DNA from: Neisseriales bacterium
Lineage (GTDB): Bacteria > Pseudomonadota > Gammaproteobacteria > Burkholderiales > UBA11063
Length of the DNA stretch: 11,559 nt
Direction of reading: 5' to 3'
Assembly (NCBI GenBank): GCA_008017145.1
Contig: SSGY01000036.1
Location: 1 to 11,559, forward strand
Shown here: positions 1 to 7,624 of the stretch, piece by piece
Numbering within the stretch: position 1 is the stretch's first letter
Layout of the letters: each line of letters opens with the position of its first letter
Made by a program: the position numbers and the translations under genes
The notes under the pieces: generated by a model
Databases searched by the model: none
Told to the model about the DNA's origin: nothing
What the model saw: the letters and a program-made list of their open reading frames with translations, nothing else

Positions 1-243
1 GAATTAAATCCTAATCAAGTTGTAATTATGGATAATGCAAGTTTCCATAAGTCAGCTAAAGTTAGAGAGTTAATTGAAAGTGTTGGATGTAGGTTAATTT
101 ATCTGCCACCATATTCACCTGACCTAAACCCAATTGAACATATATGGGCTAACTTGAAACGTTGCATTAGGACAAATGATAATCGACAGGATAATTTAAG
201 TTTAGCTATTGAACAATCTATCGCTCAGCTATTTATAGGATAA
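1..243 (+). CDS. IS630-family transposase, C-terminal fragment (5' cut by window edge)
   Basis: This is the end of a DDE transposase that would cut and rejoin its own insertion element. The reading frame is open from base 1, so the gene begins outside the window; the ATG at 28 is internal. The 80 visible residues carry the second catalytic Asp in VIMDNASFH (residue 11 of the fragment) and the final Glu in the block YLPPYSPDLNPIEHIW (residue 46). The 34 residues between them match the DD34E spacing of the IS630/Tc1-mariner group. The tail LKRCIR and the stop at 241-243 look natural for the family, so the 3' end is probably intact. Whether the whole element is functional cannot be seen. Its right inverted repeat should lie shortly after the stop, but I could not define it because the left end is missing. 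Confidence 0.9.
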   Translation, partial: ELNPNQVVIMDNASFHKSAKVRELIESVGCRLIYLPPYSPDLNPIEHIWANLKRCIRTNDNRQDNLSLAIEQSIAQLFIG

Positions 244-289
244 CTATAATTAAGACTGAATCACAAGCCGCGATTAATTAATTCAACGA

Positions 290-320
290 AATAAGGCTTA
301 GAATAACTCTAAGCCTTATT
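290..320. terminator. Strong symmetrical hairpin terminator after the transposase
   Basis: A perfect 12-bp stem (AATAAGGCTTAG, 290-301, with its complement at 309-320) encloses a 7-base loop. It is flanked by A-rich sequence on the left and T-rich sequence on the right, so it could stop transcripts from both directions: the transposase from the left and the leftward operon from the right. It is the only clear terminator between the stop of the leftward operon (513) and the transposase. Confidence 0.8.
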
Positions 321-340
321 ATTTTATGCGCTGAATCCCT

Positions 341-356
341 GTTTTGCAAGCAAAAC
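341..356. repeat. Short perfect inverted repeat in the spacer
   Basis: GTTTTGC and its complement GCAAAAC are separated by two bases. It sits in a segment (about 328-390) that is visibly richer in G and C than its surroundings. That segment also holds a second, imperfect hairpin (AGCGCT GAA AGCGTT near 375-389). It may be part of a dispersed palindromic repeat or an old insertion-element end. Copies elsewhere in the genome would be needed to tell. Confidence 0.5.
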
Positions 357-396
357 TCGCCATACCCGAAGCCAGCGCTGAAAGCGTTAAGATAAA

Positions 397-423
397 GATT
401 TTTGCAAATGACCATCAAATGAA
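397..423. repeat. 27-bp direct repeat, copy 1
   Basis: Bases 397-423 match 484-510 with two mismatches. The identical core is CAAATGACCATCAAATGAA (405-423). The two copies are 87 bp apart, an exact multiple of three. The core itself contains CAAATGA twice. On the minus strand both copies read in the same frame as SFDGHL-x-KS, so this may be a duplicated scrap of coding sequence. The rest of 321-512 holds no gene I can recognise. Confidence 0.7.
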
Positions 424-483
424 GCCAAACACATAACAAGCTGTTTCAATTATAAAACATAATTTCCAGAAGGTAACTTTGGC

Positions 484-510
484 GATTTTATCAAATGACC
501 ATCAAATGAA
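484..510. repeat. 27-bp direct repeat, copy 2, abutting the operon end
   Basis: This is the second copy of the repeat at 397-423. It ends two bases before the stop codon of the AlbA_2/HATPase gene (513-515, minus). Read on the minus strand it is in frame with that gene just beyond the TGA stop, and would add about 20 residues (beginning FSFDGHLIKS) before a TAA at 450-452. It may mark a recombination boundary at the end of the operon. Confidence 0.7.
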
Positions 511-512
511 AA

Positions 513-1982
513 TCAAGCCCAAAAAGGAACATACCGCCATGATTTACGATTTGCTAGTGGATCATGTAAACGAATTAATCCGTCTTCAATAGCCTGTTTT
601 ATTATTCGAGAAACTATTGCACTATTTCCGTCTTTAATTCCAAAGCGCTCTCTTAATGAAGCATTATTCATCGACTCATGGTTAACATATTTAAGACAAC
701 AGTGTAAATAACACGCCATTGCTCGCTCGTGAGTTCCCATTTCATTATAAGTTTTATAAGAAAATAAAACCGCTCTAGTATTATCGTCAATTACAGTAAA
801 TAGTGGTGCTGGAAGTTGATATAGTTCAGTTTGTGAAACCACTTTATCAATACCACTACCGCGCTCCTCGCAAATACCTATTCTACGCATGAAAGCAGCC
901 ATTAATTCATTACGGCTGCGCGGTGGTGTGTCTAAAAAGCGAATAACATCAACTATTGGCGCACCAGGATTGGTTATCTCTAATCTATTTGCAAATATTT
1001 CAATCATTGGCGCTGCACCAGTAATAGTCAGGTCTTGATGAATTATGGCATTGGCTACTAACTCACGAACCGCTAATTCAGGATACATTAACACATTCTT
1101 GCGCAATGCCGTACCGATTACTTCATTATGTGGAAGTTGCGAATTTATAAATTCAATTAGTCCTGCAAAACCAGAAGCATAACCTTTATTTAATTCAAAT
1201 TCTTTGATTGTTTCAAGACGACTATTACCTTGGTACAAAATAACGCGTACTGATTTACGCTCAAGATGTCTAAATTGCTTTAATTTTTTGGCAAATAAAA
1301 TTGCACCTAAATTAGTAATTGTCCATTTCCCAGCTATGGCAGTAGCAATAATCAATCTTTCATCGGCTAAACGGCTAATTATTCCGTTGCGATTTTCTGG
1401 TAATGATAGATTAATTAAATCAAAGAATGCTGGATAATCCAGTAATTGTAAAATTTCATCTTCGCTTATAAGCTCTGCCGCAGGCTGTAATTCAAACGGC
1501 GTTTGATCTAAAATCCGCCATAACGTTTTAGCTACTTCAGGATGATCATGGAGTGGCTTTTTATAACTTCCGATGCGAATAAATTCTGTATGCGTAAATT
1601 TAACAGGTGTATTACTTGCGCTATTTATTTCAAGAATGATGACTGACTTACCATTATAATCAACGCTATAAAAGCAAAAATAAATTCTTGGAGATAACCG
1701 CTGTATTAACCAATTGATTAGCTCTTCATTGCCAATTTTTTCAGCAAATGGATCAAAAACAGTTCCTACAATATCGTGGCTATAATTATCAACACCCCAA
1801 ATCATATAACCATGAGATTTACCTTTTAGTGCCGCAGAATTTGACAATGCAGAGATGTATTCGCCAATATCTGTTGGTTTAGCTTTATTGGTCTTAAACT
1901 CTAGCCACTCTGTTTCATGTGGCAGTTTGATTAGCTCATGAAGTAAACTGATCAAATATTCATTGGTACGTTCTAGTGTCAT
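513..1982 (-). CDS. Schlafen/AlbA_2 domain protein with GHKL-type ATPase region
   Basis: The 489-residue protein combines an N-terminal AlbA_2 (Schlafen-like nucleic-acid-binding) domain with a HATPase_c_4-type region and a C-terminal winged helix. The AlbA_2 domain covers about residues 20-155. It is recognised from ETEWLEFKTN (23-32), the GYMIWGVDN strand (58-66) and FIRIGSYKKP (134-143). The ATPase region shows an N box ELVANAIIHQD (307-317), the NPGAP turn (338-342) and the glycine box ERGSGIDKVV (373-382). The winged helix is about 430-485, with SLRERFGIKDGNSAIVSRII. Proteins of this kind are often annotated as putative transcriptional regulators or RecG-like, and they recur beside restriction and other defence genes. 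The start has GTAGGT (1989-1994) 6 bases upstream. It is last in the operon, 33 bp after the restriction-modification gene, which suggests a DNA- or RNA-sensing partner or regulator. The exact role is unknown. Confidence 0.85.
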   Translation of the reverse strand: MTLERTNEYLISLLHELIKLPHETEWLEFKTNKAKPTDIGEYISALSNSAALKGKSHGYMIWGVDNYSHDIVGTVFDPFAEKIGNEELINWLIQRLSPRIYFCFYSVDYNGKSVIILEINSASNTPVKFTHTEFIRIGSYKKPLHDHPEVAKTLWRILDQTPFELQPAAELISEDEILQLLDYPAFFDLINLSLPENRNGIISRLADERLIIATAIAGKWTITNLGAILFAKKLKQFRHLERKSVRVILYQGNSRLETIKEFELNKGYASGFAGLIEFINSQLPHNEVIGTALRKNVLMYPELAVRELVANAIIHQDLTITGAAPMIEIFANRLEITNPGAPIVDVIRFLDTPPRSRNELMAAFMRRIGICEERGSGIDKVVSQTELYQLPAPLFTVIDDNTRAVLFSYKTYNEMGTHERAMACYLHCCLKYVNHESMNNASLRERFGIKDGNSAIVSRIIKQAIEDGLIRLHDPLANRKSWRYVPFWA

Positions 1983-2015
1983 ATTATTACCTACATATTA
2001 TTAAAGGAAGCACAA

Positions 2016-5000
2016 TTAATTAGCCTCTATAATTTTTATTTCATCATCCGTTAAACCATATAACTCATAAACTAGTTGGTCTATTTGTTTTTCTAATTCA
2101 ATAATTAACAAAGTAGAATGATCAATATTACTGTCATTAATCTTCTTTGATAATAAGATTAATTGCTCTTTTTTATCATCATCGATATCGACAAAAGGAA
2201 TATCCTGAATCGTATTTTTGTTAATTGCCAAATAACCACCTGATAGAGTTTTATCTTTAAATTTAACTTTAAAATAATAACTGATAAACTTACTATTTAA
2301 AATAGCAACCAATAAATAAAACATGTCTTGCTCAAGGTTATAAATACCATAAACACCAACTCCAAGCCCCATAGGTTTCTCGATATATACTGCTTCAATA
2401 TTTTTCGTCATCCCCGCAATGACTATCTTTGGATTAGTCCAGAACGATAATTTTTCACTACTAAGCGGACAATTAATATCAATAAAACAGCTCTCATACT
2501 TCATTCCCATATAACGTACATTTTTATTCATGTACGAAAATCTGTCTACACATCCACTAACAATAAAATCAATATTATGGGAATTTGATTCTTCACTCAG
2601 ATATGGCTTAATGCTTTCAGCTTGAAATCCAGCTAAGCCGGATTGAATTAGTATCCCATAGTCTTTCAGGGTTTTAAAAGTCTTTAATGGTTTAATTTCA
2701 TTAAGTATATTTTCTTTAATAAAGTCGTCTAAATTATTTACCATCAAATTTCTAAATGTTTTTGAATCATTTATCTTTCCAAATATTATTATTGGATATA
2801 CAGAGGCTTCCTCAAACACATTATGTTGAGACAAGTCTATTGAATACTCGATGGAATTAGTAATTTTTAAGTCATTTAATAAATCTTTAGCATATTGTGC
2901 AATTAAAAATTTATTAGGAATAATATAAGAATAAACAACATTAATATTTCCTATAAACTTAATTAACTCAACAAACAATGCATAAATATCATACGTTCCA
3001 TTTGTAAACTTAAATTTAGTTTTGAAATATCCTTTAACAGCGTTATCACGCTTCATATTAAGTGCTGAAATATACGGTGGATTACCAATTACTACATCAA
3101 AACCGATAAAATCGCCATTGTCAGCCAATACTTCAGGAAATTCAAATCTCCATTCAAAAGCACTTTCATAAATTTTATTGCTTTTGATTTCGTCTATTTC
3201 TTTTCTGAGGATAGAAACTTCATTTTTAAGTTTTTCTATTTTCTTATTTTTTTCTTTTTGGACTTTCTGAGTGGTCGCAAAAAGTTCATCAGTAGATAAG
3301 TGATTTAATTGTGCTTGTTTGATTTCTAAATTCTTAGAGCGTTTATCGTAGTACATAATTTCGGTTTCAAAATTATTTTTAATCCGCTCAATAAATTTAG
3401 CCATCTCCATTTTTTGCTGTTTATCACGAGCATGGCGATAGTTTTGTACAGCTTCTTTATAGTCAGATATTTTGATCTTTGCTTTTTTGAGTGGTTCAAT
3501 TAAATCACTATCTAAGTCAAAACGGCTTATTAGCGAGTTACCGCATTTAATATTAATGTCAATATTCGGTAGTGTTTCTAGTTCGTGGTTTTCTTTGTTT
3601 TTGTAATACGTATTTTTTAATAATTCAATCCATAATCGCAACCGACAAATTTTTACTGAATTTGGATTGATATCAACGCCAAACAGGCAATTTTCAATTA
3701 TGGTTTGTTTCTCATGGAATAAAGTTATTTGGACGCGCTGACTTTCTTTACTATTTGGATTGTATACAAATAAATCGCCCTCTTCGTCAGTTACAATTAA
3801 TTCATCATTGACTATTTCAACCTGATATTCTTTTAATCGTTTGCCGTCACTGTCTTGCAATATCCTAAGCTCGCTTTTTATCGCAATGATTTCATTTAGT
3901 GCTGATACCAAAAAATGCCCAGAACCAACAGCAGGATCACAAATAGTAATACTGTTAATTATATTATTGGCTTCATTACGATCTTCAATCTTATTATAAA
4001 GCTCATCAAATGATAGGCAATTCCAAGATTTTGCTTTATTAAACTGCTCAACTACAGCACGGCGAATAGTTTCACGGCACATGTACATTGTGATAAAGCT
4101 TGGCGTGTAAAATGAACCATCTTTATAACCGTTTATCTTTTCAAAAATTAACCCCAATACTGCTGCATTGATAATAGTTTTACTATCTTCTTGAATCTCA
4201 TCATTGCTATCACTTGCAAAGTTATAAGCATTCAAAAACTCAAATAAATATTCGAGAGCATTTTTCTCTCCAGCGAGTTTTTTGCCTGCTCTATCTTTGA
4301 GTATTGTTTTAGTATCTATTGGTAGTGTACGGTTATAATTGAGTGCGCTAATCGCAAAACATGATTTTTCTAATGATTCTGATTGTGGATCAAATAGTGA
4401 GCTATTCAAATATGGTATTTTGGCAAATAACTTTTTGTTATTTTCAGAACGTTCATTTTGTTGCTTGGCTAGTACCCCAAAAAATAGATTATTGAGATCA
4501 TCATAACCTTTAATTGTATTTGAATTTAAAAACGCATAATCTTTACTATTTTTATTAAAATTAATCAATTGACCTTCGAGAAGCTTCAAAAACAGAATAC
4601 GATTAATCCAGATAATTACCAATTCAAGAGCTACATTAAATAAGCGCTCTTCTTTTGTTGTTCCATAATGTTCTATATTTGTGATAGAGCTTAACTTATC
4701 ACCATTATCAAGCTCAGTAATACAATTTTCAAGTAAAGACCCATTATCTCGCCTACCAACCTCTTTGCGAGTAATAATCTTTTTACTACCTTGTTTAGTT
4801 TCTTCTAATCCAATAATATGTAATAATTCATTATAAAATGATTTATCAAGTGAATTATTGTCATTTGCAATAGGTAATTTAAGTAAATGCTCTGGTGAAA
4901 ATATTTTGTATAATGGAATTAGTTTACTATCATTCTCAGGTGTGTTATTTTCAAGATATTTTTTATATTCTCGAATATCAAAATAAGTGTATTCAACTTT

Positions 5001-5579
5001 ATCTTTTATGGCTTCTATAACTGGCTTGGCTATTTCAGAATAGAAATCTTTGGTTTTGGTAACAGATAATGTTTTATCTTCAAAATCATTGAATTGGTTA
5101 ACCAGTTGCTTATTTTGTGCAAATAGTTTTTCAAATAAGGCAGCATCAAAAATAAACCATTCATAGCGATTAGTAATTATGAGATGTTTCAGGTTGAGAT
5201 TATTATTGCTAATTCGTTCACGTAGATAATACAAGATTAATTCTTGCATTGATTTTGTATTAATACAATCACTTGAAATCATTTCAGTTTTGTTGGCAGG
5301 ACTTTTTGCCTCAATCAAAATTGAAACTGGTGATTGAGGATCAATTGAGCTATGTACAACCAGATCAATCGTATCTTTGATATTTATATAGTTAGATGTT
5401 TTGTAATAGGTATCTTTAAGGAAATCTGAGAAATCATTTTTATGTAACTCTTCCCGTTTATCTAGATTTACTTCATCTATCAACTTGATTAAATTATCTT
5501 TAAATAATTTTATCTGATCACGCGTTGGCTTTACTTTTAGATAAGCTTTGTTTAATGCTTGCTTTGGTTTTACTATCAT
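2016..5579 (-). CDS. Type IIG-like restriction-modification enzyme (nuclease + N6-adenine methylase + specificity domain)
   Basis: One 1187-residue chain appears to both methylate adenine in a DNA target and cut unmodified DNA. The N terminus (MIVKPKQALNKAYLKVKP) is typical of a family of Eco57I-class enzymes. A PD-(D/E)xK nuclease core follows: Asp72 in IDLVV, Glu90-Ala-Lys92 in ILIEAK, and the MQELILYYLRE helix at 111-121. The methylase has GSFYTP (488-493), the SAM-binding DPAVGSGHFL (548-557), GVDINPNSV (634-642), IKCGNSLIS (677-685) and the catalytic NPPY (833-836). A charged, probably coiled-coil insert lies at about 700-805, between the SAM motifs and NPPY. Residues from about 900 on resemble a TaqI-like target-recognition domain; the target cannot be read from sequence. 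All key residues are present and there is no frameshift, so it is probably active. It sits 14 bp after the membrane-protein gene with only a weak Shine-Dalgarno. Base composition is very AT-rich, consistent with transfer. Confidence 0.92.
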   Translation of the reverse strand: MIVKPKQALNKAYLKVKPTRDQIKLFKDNLIKLIDEVNLDKREELHKNDFSDFLKDTYYKTSNYINIKDTIDLVVHSSIDPQSPVSILIEAKSPANKTEMISSDCINTKSMQELILYYLRERISNNNLNLKHLIITNRYEWFIFDAALFEKLFAQNKQLVNQFNDFEDKTLSVTKTKDFYSEIAKPVIEAIKDKVEYTYFDIREYKKYLENNTPENDSKLIPLYKIFSPEHLLKLPIANDNNSLDKSFYNELLHIIGLEETKQGSKKIITRKEVGRRDNGSLLENCITELDNGDKLSSITNIEHYGTTKEERLFNVALELVIIWINRILFLKLLEGQLINFNKNSKDYAFLNSNTIKGYDDLNNLFFGVLAKQQNERSENNKKLFAKIPYLNSSLFDPQSESLEKSCFAISALNYNRTLPIDTKTILKDRAGKKLAGEKNALEYLFEFLNAYNFASDSNDEIQEDSKTIINAAVLGLIFEKINGYKDGSFYTPSFITMYMCRETIRRAVVEQFNKAKSWNCLSFDELYNKIEDRNEANNIINSITICDPAVGSGHFLVSALNEIIAIKSELRILQDSDGKRLKEYQVEIVNDELIVTDEEGDLFVYNPNSKESQRVQITLFHEKQTIIENCLFGVDINPNSVKICRLRLWIELLKNTYYKNKENHELETLPNIDINIKCGNSLISRFDLDSDLIEPLKKAKIKISDYKEAVQNYRHARDKQQKMEMAKFIERIKNNFETEIMYYDKRSKNLEIKQAQLNHLSTDELFATTQKVQKEKNKKIEKLKNEVSILRKEIDEIKSNKIYESAFEWRFEFPEVLADNGDFIGFDVVIGNPPYISALNMKRDNAVKGYFKTKFKFTNGTYDIYALFVELIKFIGNINVVYSYIIPNKFLIAQYAKDLLNDLKITNSIEYSIDLSQHNVFEEASVYPIIIFGKINDSKTFRNLMVNNLDDFIKENILNEIKPLKTFKTLKDYGILIQSGLAGFQAESIKPYLSEESNSHNIDFIVSGCVDRFSYMNKNVRYMGMKYESCFIDINCPLSSEKLSFWTNPKIVIAGMTKNIEAVYIEKPMGLGVGVYGIYNLEQDMFYLLVAILNSKFISYYFKVKFKDKTLSGGYLAINKNTIQDIPFVDIDDDKKEQLILLSKKINDSNIDHSTLLIIELEKQIDQLVYELYGLTDDEIKIIEAN

Positions 5580-5593
5580 AATGGTATGCTTTA

Positions 5594-6223
5594 TTATTTC
5601 ACTGTATTGTATTTTAAATTATAGTGACATGCTTTATCTCTGGTTAGCTCTAACAGTAAATATGATGCAATAACAAAAAATTCAATCTCAGAGAAAGCAA
5701 CAACAAACGTAGCACACATGTAGTAAACCGCACCCCAATTTACACCTGTAAATTTCATACAAAATAAAATCAAAAAGGATGGAAAGTACACTGCAATAAA
5801 TGTAAATAAATAATGATTGATTGGTATAACTGAGTTTTTCAATTCAATAGTGGTTTCATCTGCTTTATTTTCCGTTTTTTCCTCTGCTTTAGCAAAAATA
5901 GAAGAAAAGAATAATACAATTGTCAGGAGGAGATTATAGACGATGGGGCTAATCATTACTGAGAAAGCTATATAAAATATTGAAAAACCAATATAAGCTT
6001 TCTCATCATTTGATAGCGGTGTAAAATTAACTAATGTATATGCTAACAAAAATGACAGCAGAATAACTGATATAAAATAAGATATCTTTAACTTATTAAG
6101 GCTACAATCAATTTTAAACGTTTCCCACTTATCTCGTAAGCTTTTTTTTACTTTATTATTATCTTTTTTCGGAGAGATGTCCAAAGTAAGGAATTTTTTA
6201 ACATTTAATAAGAAGCCTTTCAT
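5594..6223 (-). CDS. Five-helix membrane protein of unknown function in the restriction operon
   Basis: I do not recognise a family. The 209-residue protein starts with a long basic, Lys-rich cytoplasmic-looking segment (1-46). Hydrophobic helices follow at about 47-67, 76-93, 94-111, 137-157 and 163-191. A charged loop with KAEEKTENKADETT (112-125) lies between the third and fourth, and a short basic tail ends the protein. There is no cleavable signal peptide. The Shine-Dalgarno GAGG overlaps the stop region of the upstream regulator gene (6231-6237), so translation is probably coupled to it. The position between the regulator and the restriction enzyme is unusual, because type IIG systems normally need no membrane partner. 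It could be a membrane effector, an immunity or anchoring protein, or a passenger; the sequence does not decide. Confidence 0.75.
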   Translation of the reverse strand: MKGFLLNVKKFLTLDISPKKDNNKVKKSLRDKWETFKIDCSLNKLKISYFISVILLSFLLAYTLVNFTPLSNDEKAYIGFSIFYIAFSVMISPIVYNLLLTIVLFFSSIFAKAEEKTENKADETTIELKNSVIPINHYLFTFIAVYFPSFLILFCMKFTGVNWGAVYYMCATFVVAFSEIEFFVIASYLLLELTRDKACHYNLKYNTVK

Positions 6224-6230
6224 TTTTTAT

Positions 6231-6923
6231 TTACCTCATAAATTTATTACTGCTTTGAAACCGAAAAACTATTATACCTATTATGTCTAGCTTATCTTTT
6301 TCAGTTTCAGTGTTAATTGTGTTCAGATGAGCAGAGTGGCTATTTTCGATGTTAAAAACATAGCCCTCAGAACTAAAGTCAAGTCGTCTAATGAAAAACT
6401 TCAAATTATATCTAATCAAATAATATTGCTGTTCTTGATGTTCTCGAAATGAGGTATCAACAATAACAACATCATCAAAATCACAAAAAGGAATCATGCT
6501 ATTATCAAAAACTCTAACCGCAATTAGATCATTCGCCACTAAATTACGCTTAAACAGATCATTCACAATAACTGGAAAGCTGGTTTCATCAGATATTGCT
6601 AATTTTTCTGTTCCTATAGAATCTTTTATGTCTAAAAATTTTATGTACGTATAATCGCCAATAGATGATGCCCCAACAAGACGATCTAAATATCCTGCTT
6701 CTAAATTTAGTATTTTCTCAAATAATCGACTCATTTTATCAGTTATGTTTCGGTTATTTGGATTGTCAACATCCCATAATAACGAATAGATAAAGTTTTT
6801 ATGTTTACCTACAAGCGCGGCAAAAGCTTCAACTGAACCGTCATAAGAGTCATTTATAAGATTTTTCAGATTACTTTTACGAGCCTTTTGCAATTCCAAT
6901 AAATTACTATTTTCCATTTTCAT
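6231..6923 (-). CDS. Phage-repressor-like regulator with degenerate S24 (LexA/CI-type) C-terminal domain
   Basis: The likely role is a DNA-binding repressor of its own operon. Numbering is from the ATG at 6923. The N-terminal part (about 8-80) looks helical, with an HTH-like core around VEAFAALVGKHKNFIYSLLW. A linker follows, then an S24/LexA-like beta domain (about 120-230) with the nucleophile motif DNSMIPF (Ser at about residue 142) and DFDDVVIVD. The position expected to hold the catalytic lysine reads FIRRLDF, so it is Arg (about 179). I see no Ala-Gly cleavage dipeptide in the linker. Self-cleavage is therefore unlikely, although dimerisation may persist. A TTG at 6932 also opens the frame, but the ATGs at 6923 or 6917 are more plausible; none has a clear Shine-Dalgarno. 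It is first of four leftward genes and ends 7 bp before the membrane-protein gene. Confidence 0.82.
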   Translation of the reverse strand: MKMENSNLLELQKARKSNLKNLINDSYDGSVEAFAALVGKHKNFIYSLLWDVDNPNNRNITDKMSRLFEKILNLEAGYLDRLVGASSIGDYTYIKFLDIKDSIGTEKLAISDETSFPVIVNDLFKRNLVANDLIAVRVFDNSMIPFCDFDDVVIVDTSFREHQEQQYYLIRYNLKFFIRRLDFSSEGYVFNIENSHSAHLNTINTETEKDKLDIIGIIVFRFQSSNKFMR

Positions 6924-7029
6924 CTTGTGCAAAATGTTTTAATTATGTATAATATCGTTACTATTAAACTTTATGCATATTATTATAATAAATTTTAATA
7001 ACAAATAATCATGCTGCATTTAAGCTTTA

Positions 7030-7046
7030 ATGATAAATTTTATCAT
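7030..7046. promoter_or_regulatory. Perfect 17-bp palindrome, candidate repressor operator
   Basis: ATGATAAA and TTTATCAT flank a single central T. A third ATGATAA half-site lies at 7062-7068, and a one-mismatch version (TTGATAA) at 7124-7130. The palindrome lies in the 250-bp gap between the divergent regulator gene and the HTH gene, where a CI-like repressor would be expected to bind. A GATAAT (7064-7069) could serve as a -10 for rightward transcription, and the palindrome would then cover its -35 region. That the S24-like protein binds here is inference. Confidence 0.5.
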
Positions 7047-7088
7047 ATTTGCTTTTTTTATATGATAATAAATAAAAACAAACCTCGA

Positions 7089-7100
7089 TCTTTAACAATT
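7089..7100 (+). promoter_or_regulatory. boxA-like antitermination element in the leader of the HTH gene
   Basis: TCTTTAACAATT matches the boxA element of proteobacterial rRNA leaders (core CTTTAACA), the binding site of NusB-S10. It lies 77 bp upstream of the HTH gene start, in the sense orientation for that gene. No rRNA gene is in the window. In a 30-bp context it could be chance or a remnant of an rRNA leader or spacer. Apart from this element, the palindrome and AT-rich runs, I see nothing else in 6933-7176. Confidence 0.35.
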
Positions 7101-7176
7101 CGGTTTAATTAATAATTCATTATTTGATAACAATACAAAGTTACCAAGCTTAATTAACAATGAAAGGAATTAAATT

Positions 7177-7467
7177 ATGGTTATACAGATAGATAGTAAA
7201 GTTGATTATATGTTCGATAAACTATTTAAGCGATATAAAAAATATATAGTTGGTAAAAAGGAATATTGTGAAATGGTTGGAATTTCGGAAAAAACTTTAG
7301 AAAGGAGGATTGAGGCTGGGAATAACATTGCAATCTACAGAGTAGACGAAAAGACAGGAAAGCTTACATGGAACTTATTTGATTTGGCTGTATACTTAGT
7401 AGAGAATGACTTGGGCAAAGAATACATTAGTGATATAATTGAGGACGAGCTACATGACAGGTTTTGA
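7177..7467 (+). CDS. Small excisionase-like/HTH_17-type DNA-binding protein
   Basis: The 96-residue protein has one recognisable segment, residues 27-78. This is a winged helix-turn-helix of the MerR/excisionase type: KKEYCEMVGISEKTLERRIEAG forms the HTH, and IAIYRVDEKTGKLTWNL plus FDLAVYLVEND forms the wing and last helix. Such proteins act as recombination directionality factors or small regulators in mobile elements. The start is well supported by AAAGGA (7163-7168), 8 bases upstream of ATG. It is divergent from the restriction operon and lies between it and the tRNA-fMet 3' end, which fits an element-encoded Xis or regulator. No integrase is visible, so the excisionase role is inference. 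The acidic C-terminal tail (DIIEDELHD) is unassigned. Confidence 0.72.
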   Translation: MVIQIDSKVDYMFDKLFKRYKKYIVGKKEYCEMVGISEKTLERRIEAGNNIAIYRVDEKTGKLTWNLFDLAVYLVENDLGKEYISDIIEDELHDRF

Positions 7468-7486
7468 GTACAAAATGTGAGTACAA
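7465..7486. repeat. Pair of 9-bp direct repeats TGAGTACAA next to tRNA-fMet
   Basis: TGAGTACAA occurs at 7465-7473 and again at 7478-7486, 13 bp apart. The first copy includes the stop codon of the HTH gene. Short direct repeats containing GTACA close to a tRNA 3' end resemble arm-type integrase sites of tRNA-targeting elements. This is inference from position and shape only. Confidence 0.5.
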
Positions 7487-7532
7487 TTTACTAAAGATTT
7501 ATTTTTTGATTTTGATAATGTATTGATTTAAT

Positions 7533-7609
<77 letters not shown>

Positions 7610-7624
7610 ATTGATGAGATAGTG

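Noticed and set aside
1..520. Distal attachment-site copy of the tRNA-fMet 3' end
   Set aside because: I looked for stretches of the tRNA 3' end in this region and found none.
1204..1437. 77-codon plus-strand frame opposite the AlbA_2 gene
   Set aside because: It is antisense to a conserved coding region, with no recognisable domain or Shine-Dalgarno support.
513..5579. BREX, DISARM or Druantia system
   Set aside because: No PglZ, BrxC, DrmAB or DruE-type helicase genes are present; a single nuclease-methylase chain with one AlbA_2 protein does not match these sets.
6924..6932. TTG at 6932 as the start of the repressor gene
   Set aside because: It has no Shine-Dalgarno, and ATG codons follow 9 and 15 bases later, before any domain begins.
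7177..7467. Toxin-antitoxin pair with a neighbour
   Set aside because: There is no partner toxin gene beside it; the fold is HTH_17/excisionase-like and the divergent gene is a repressor.
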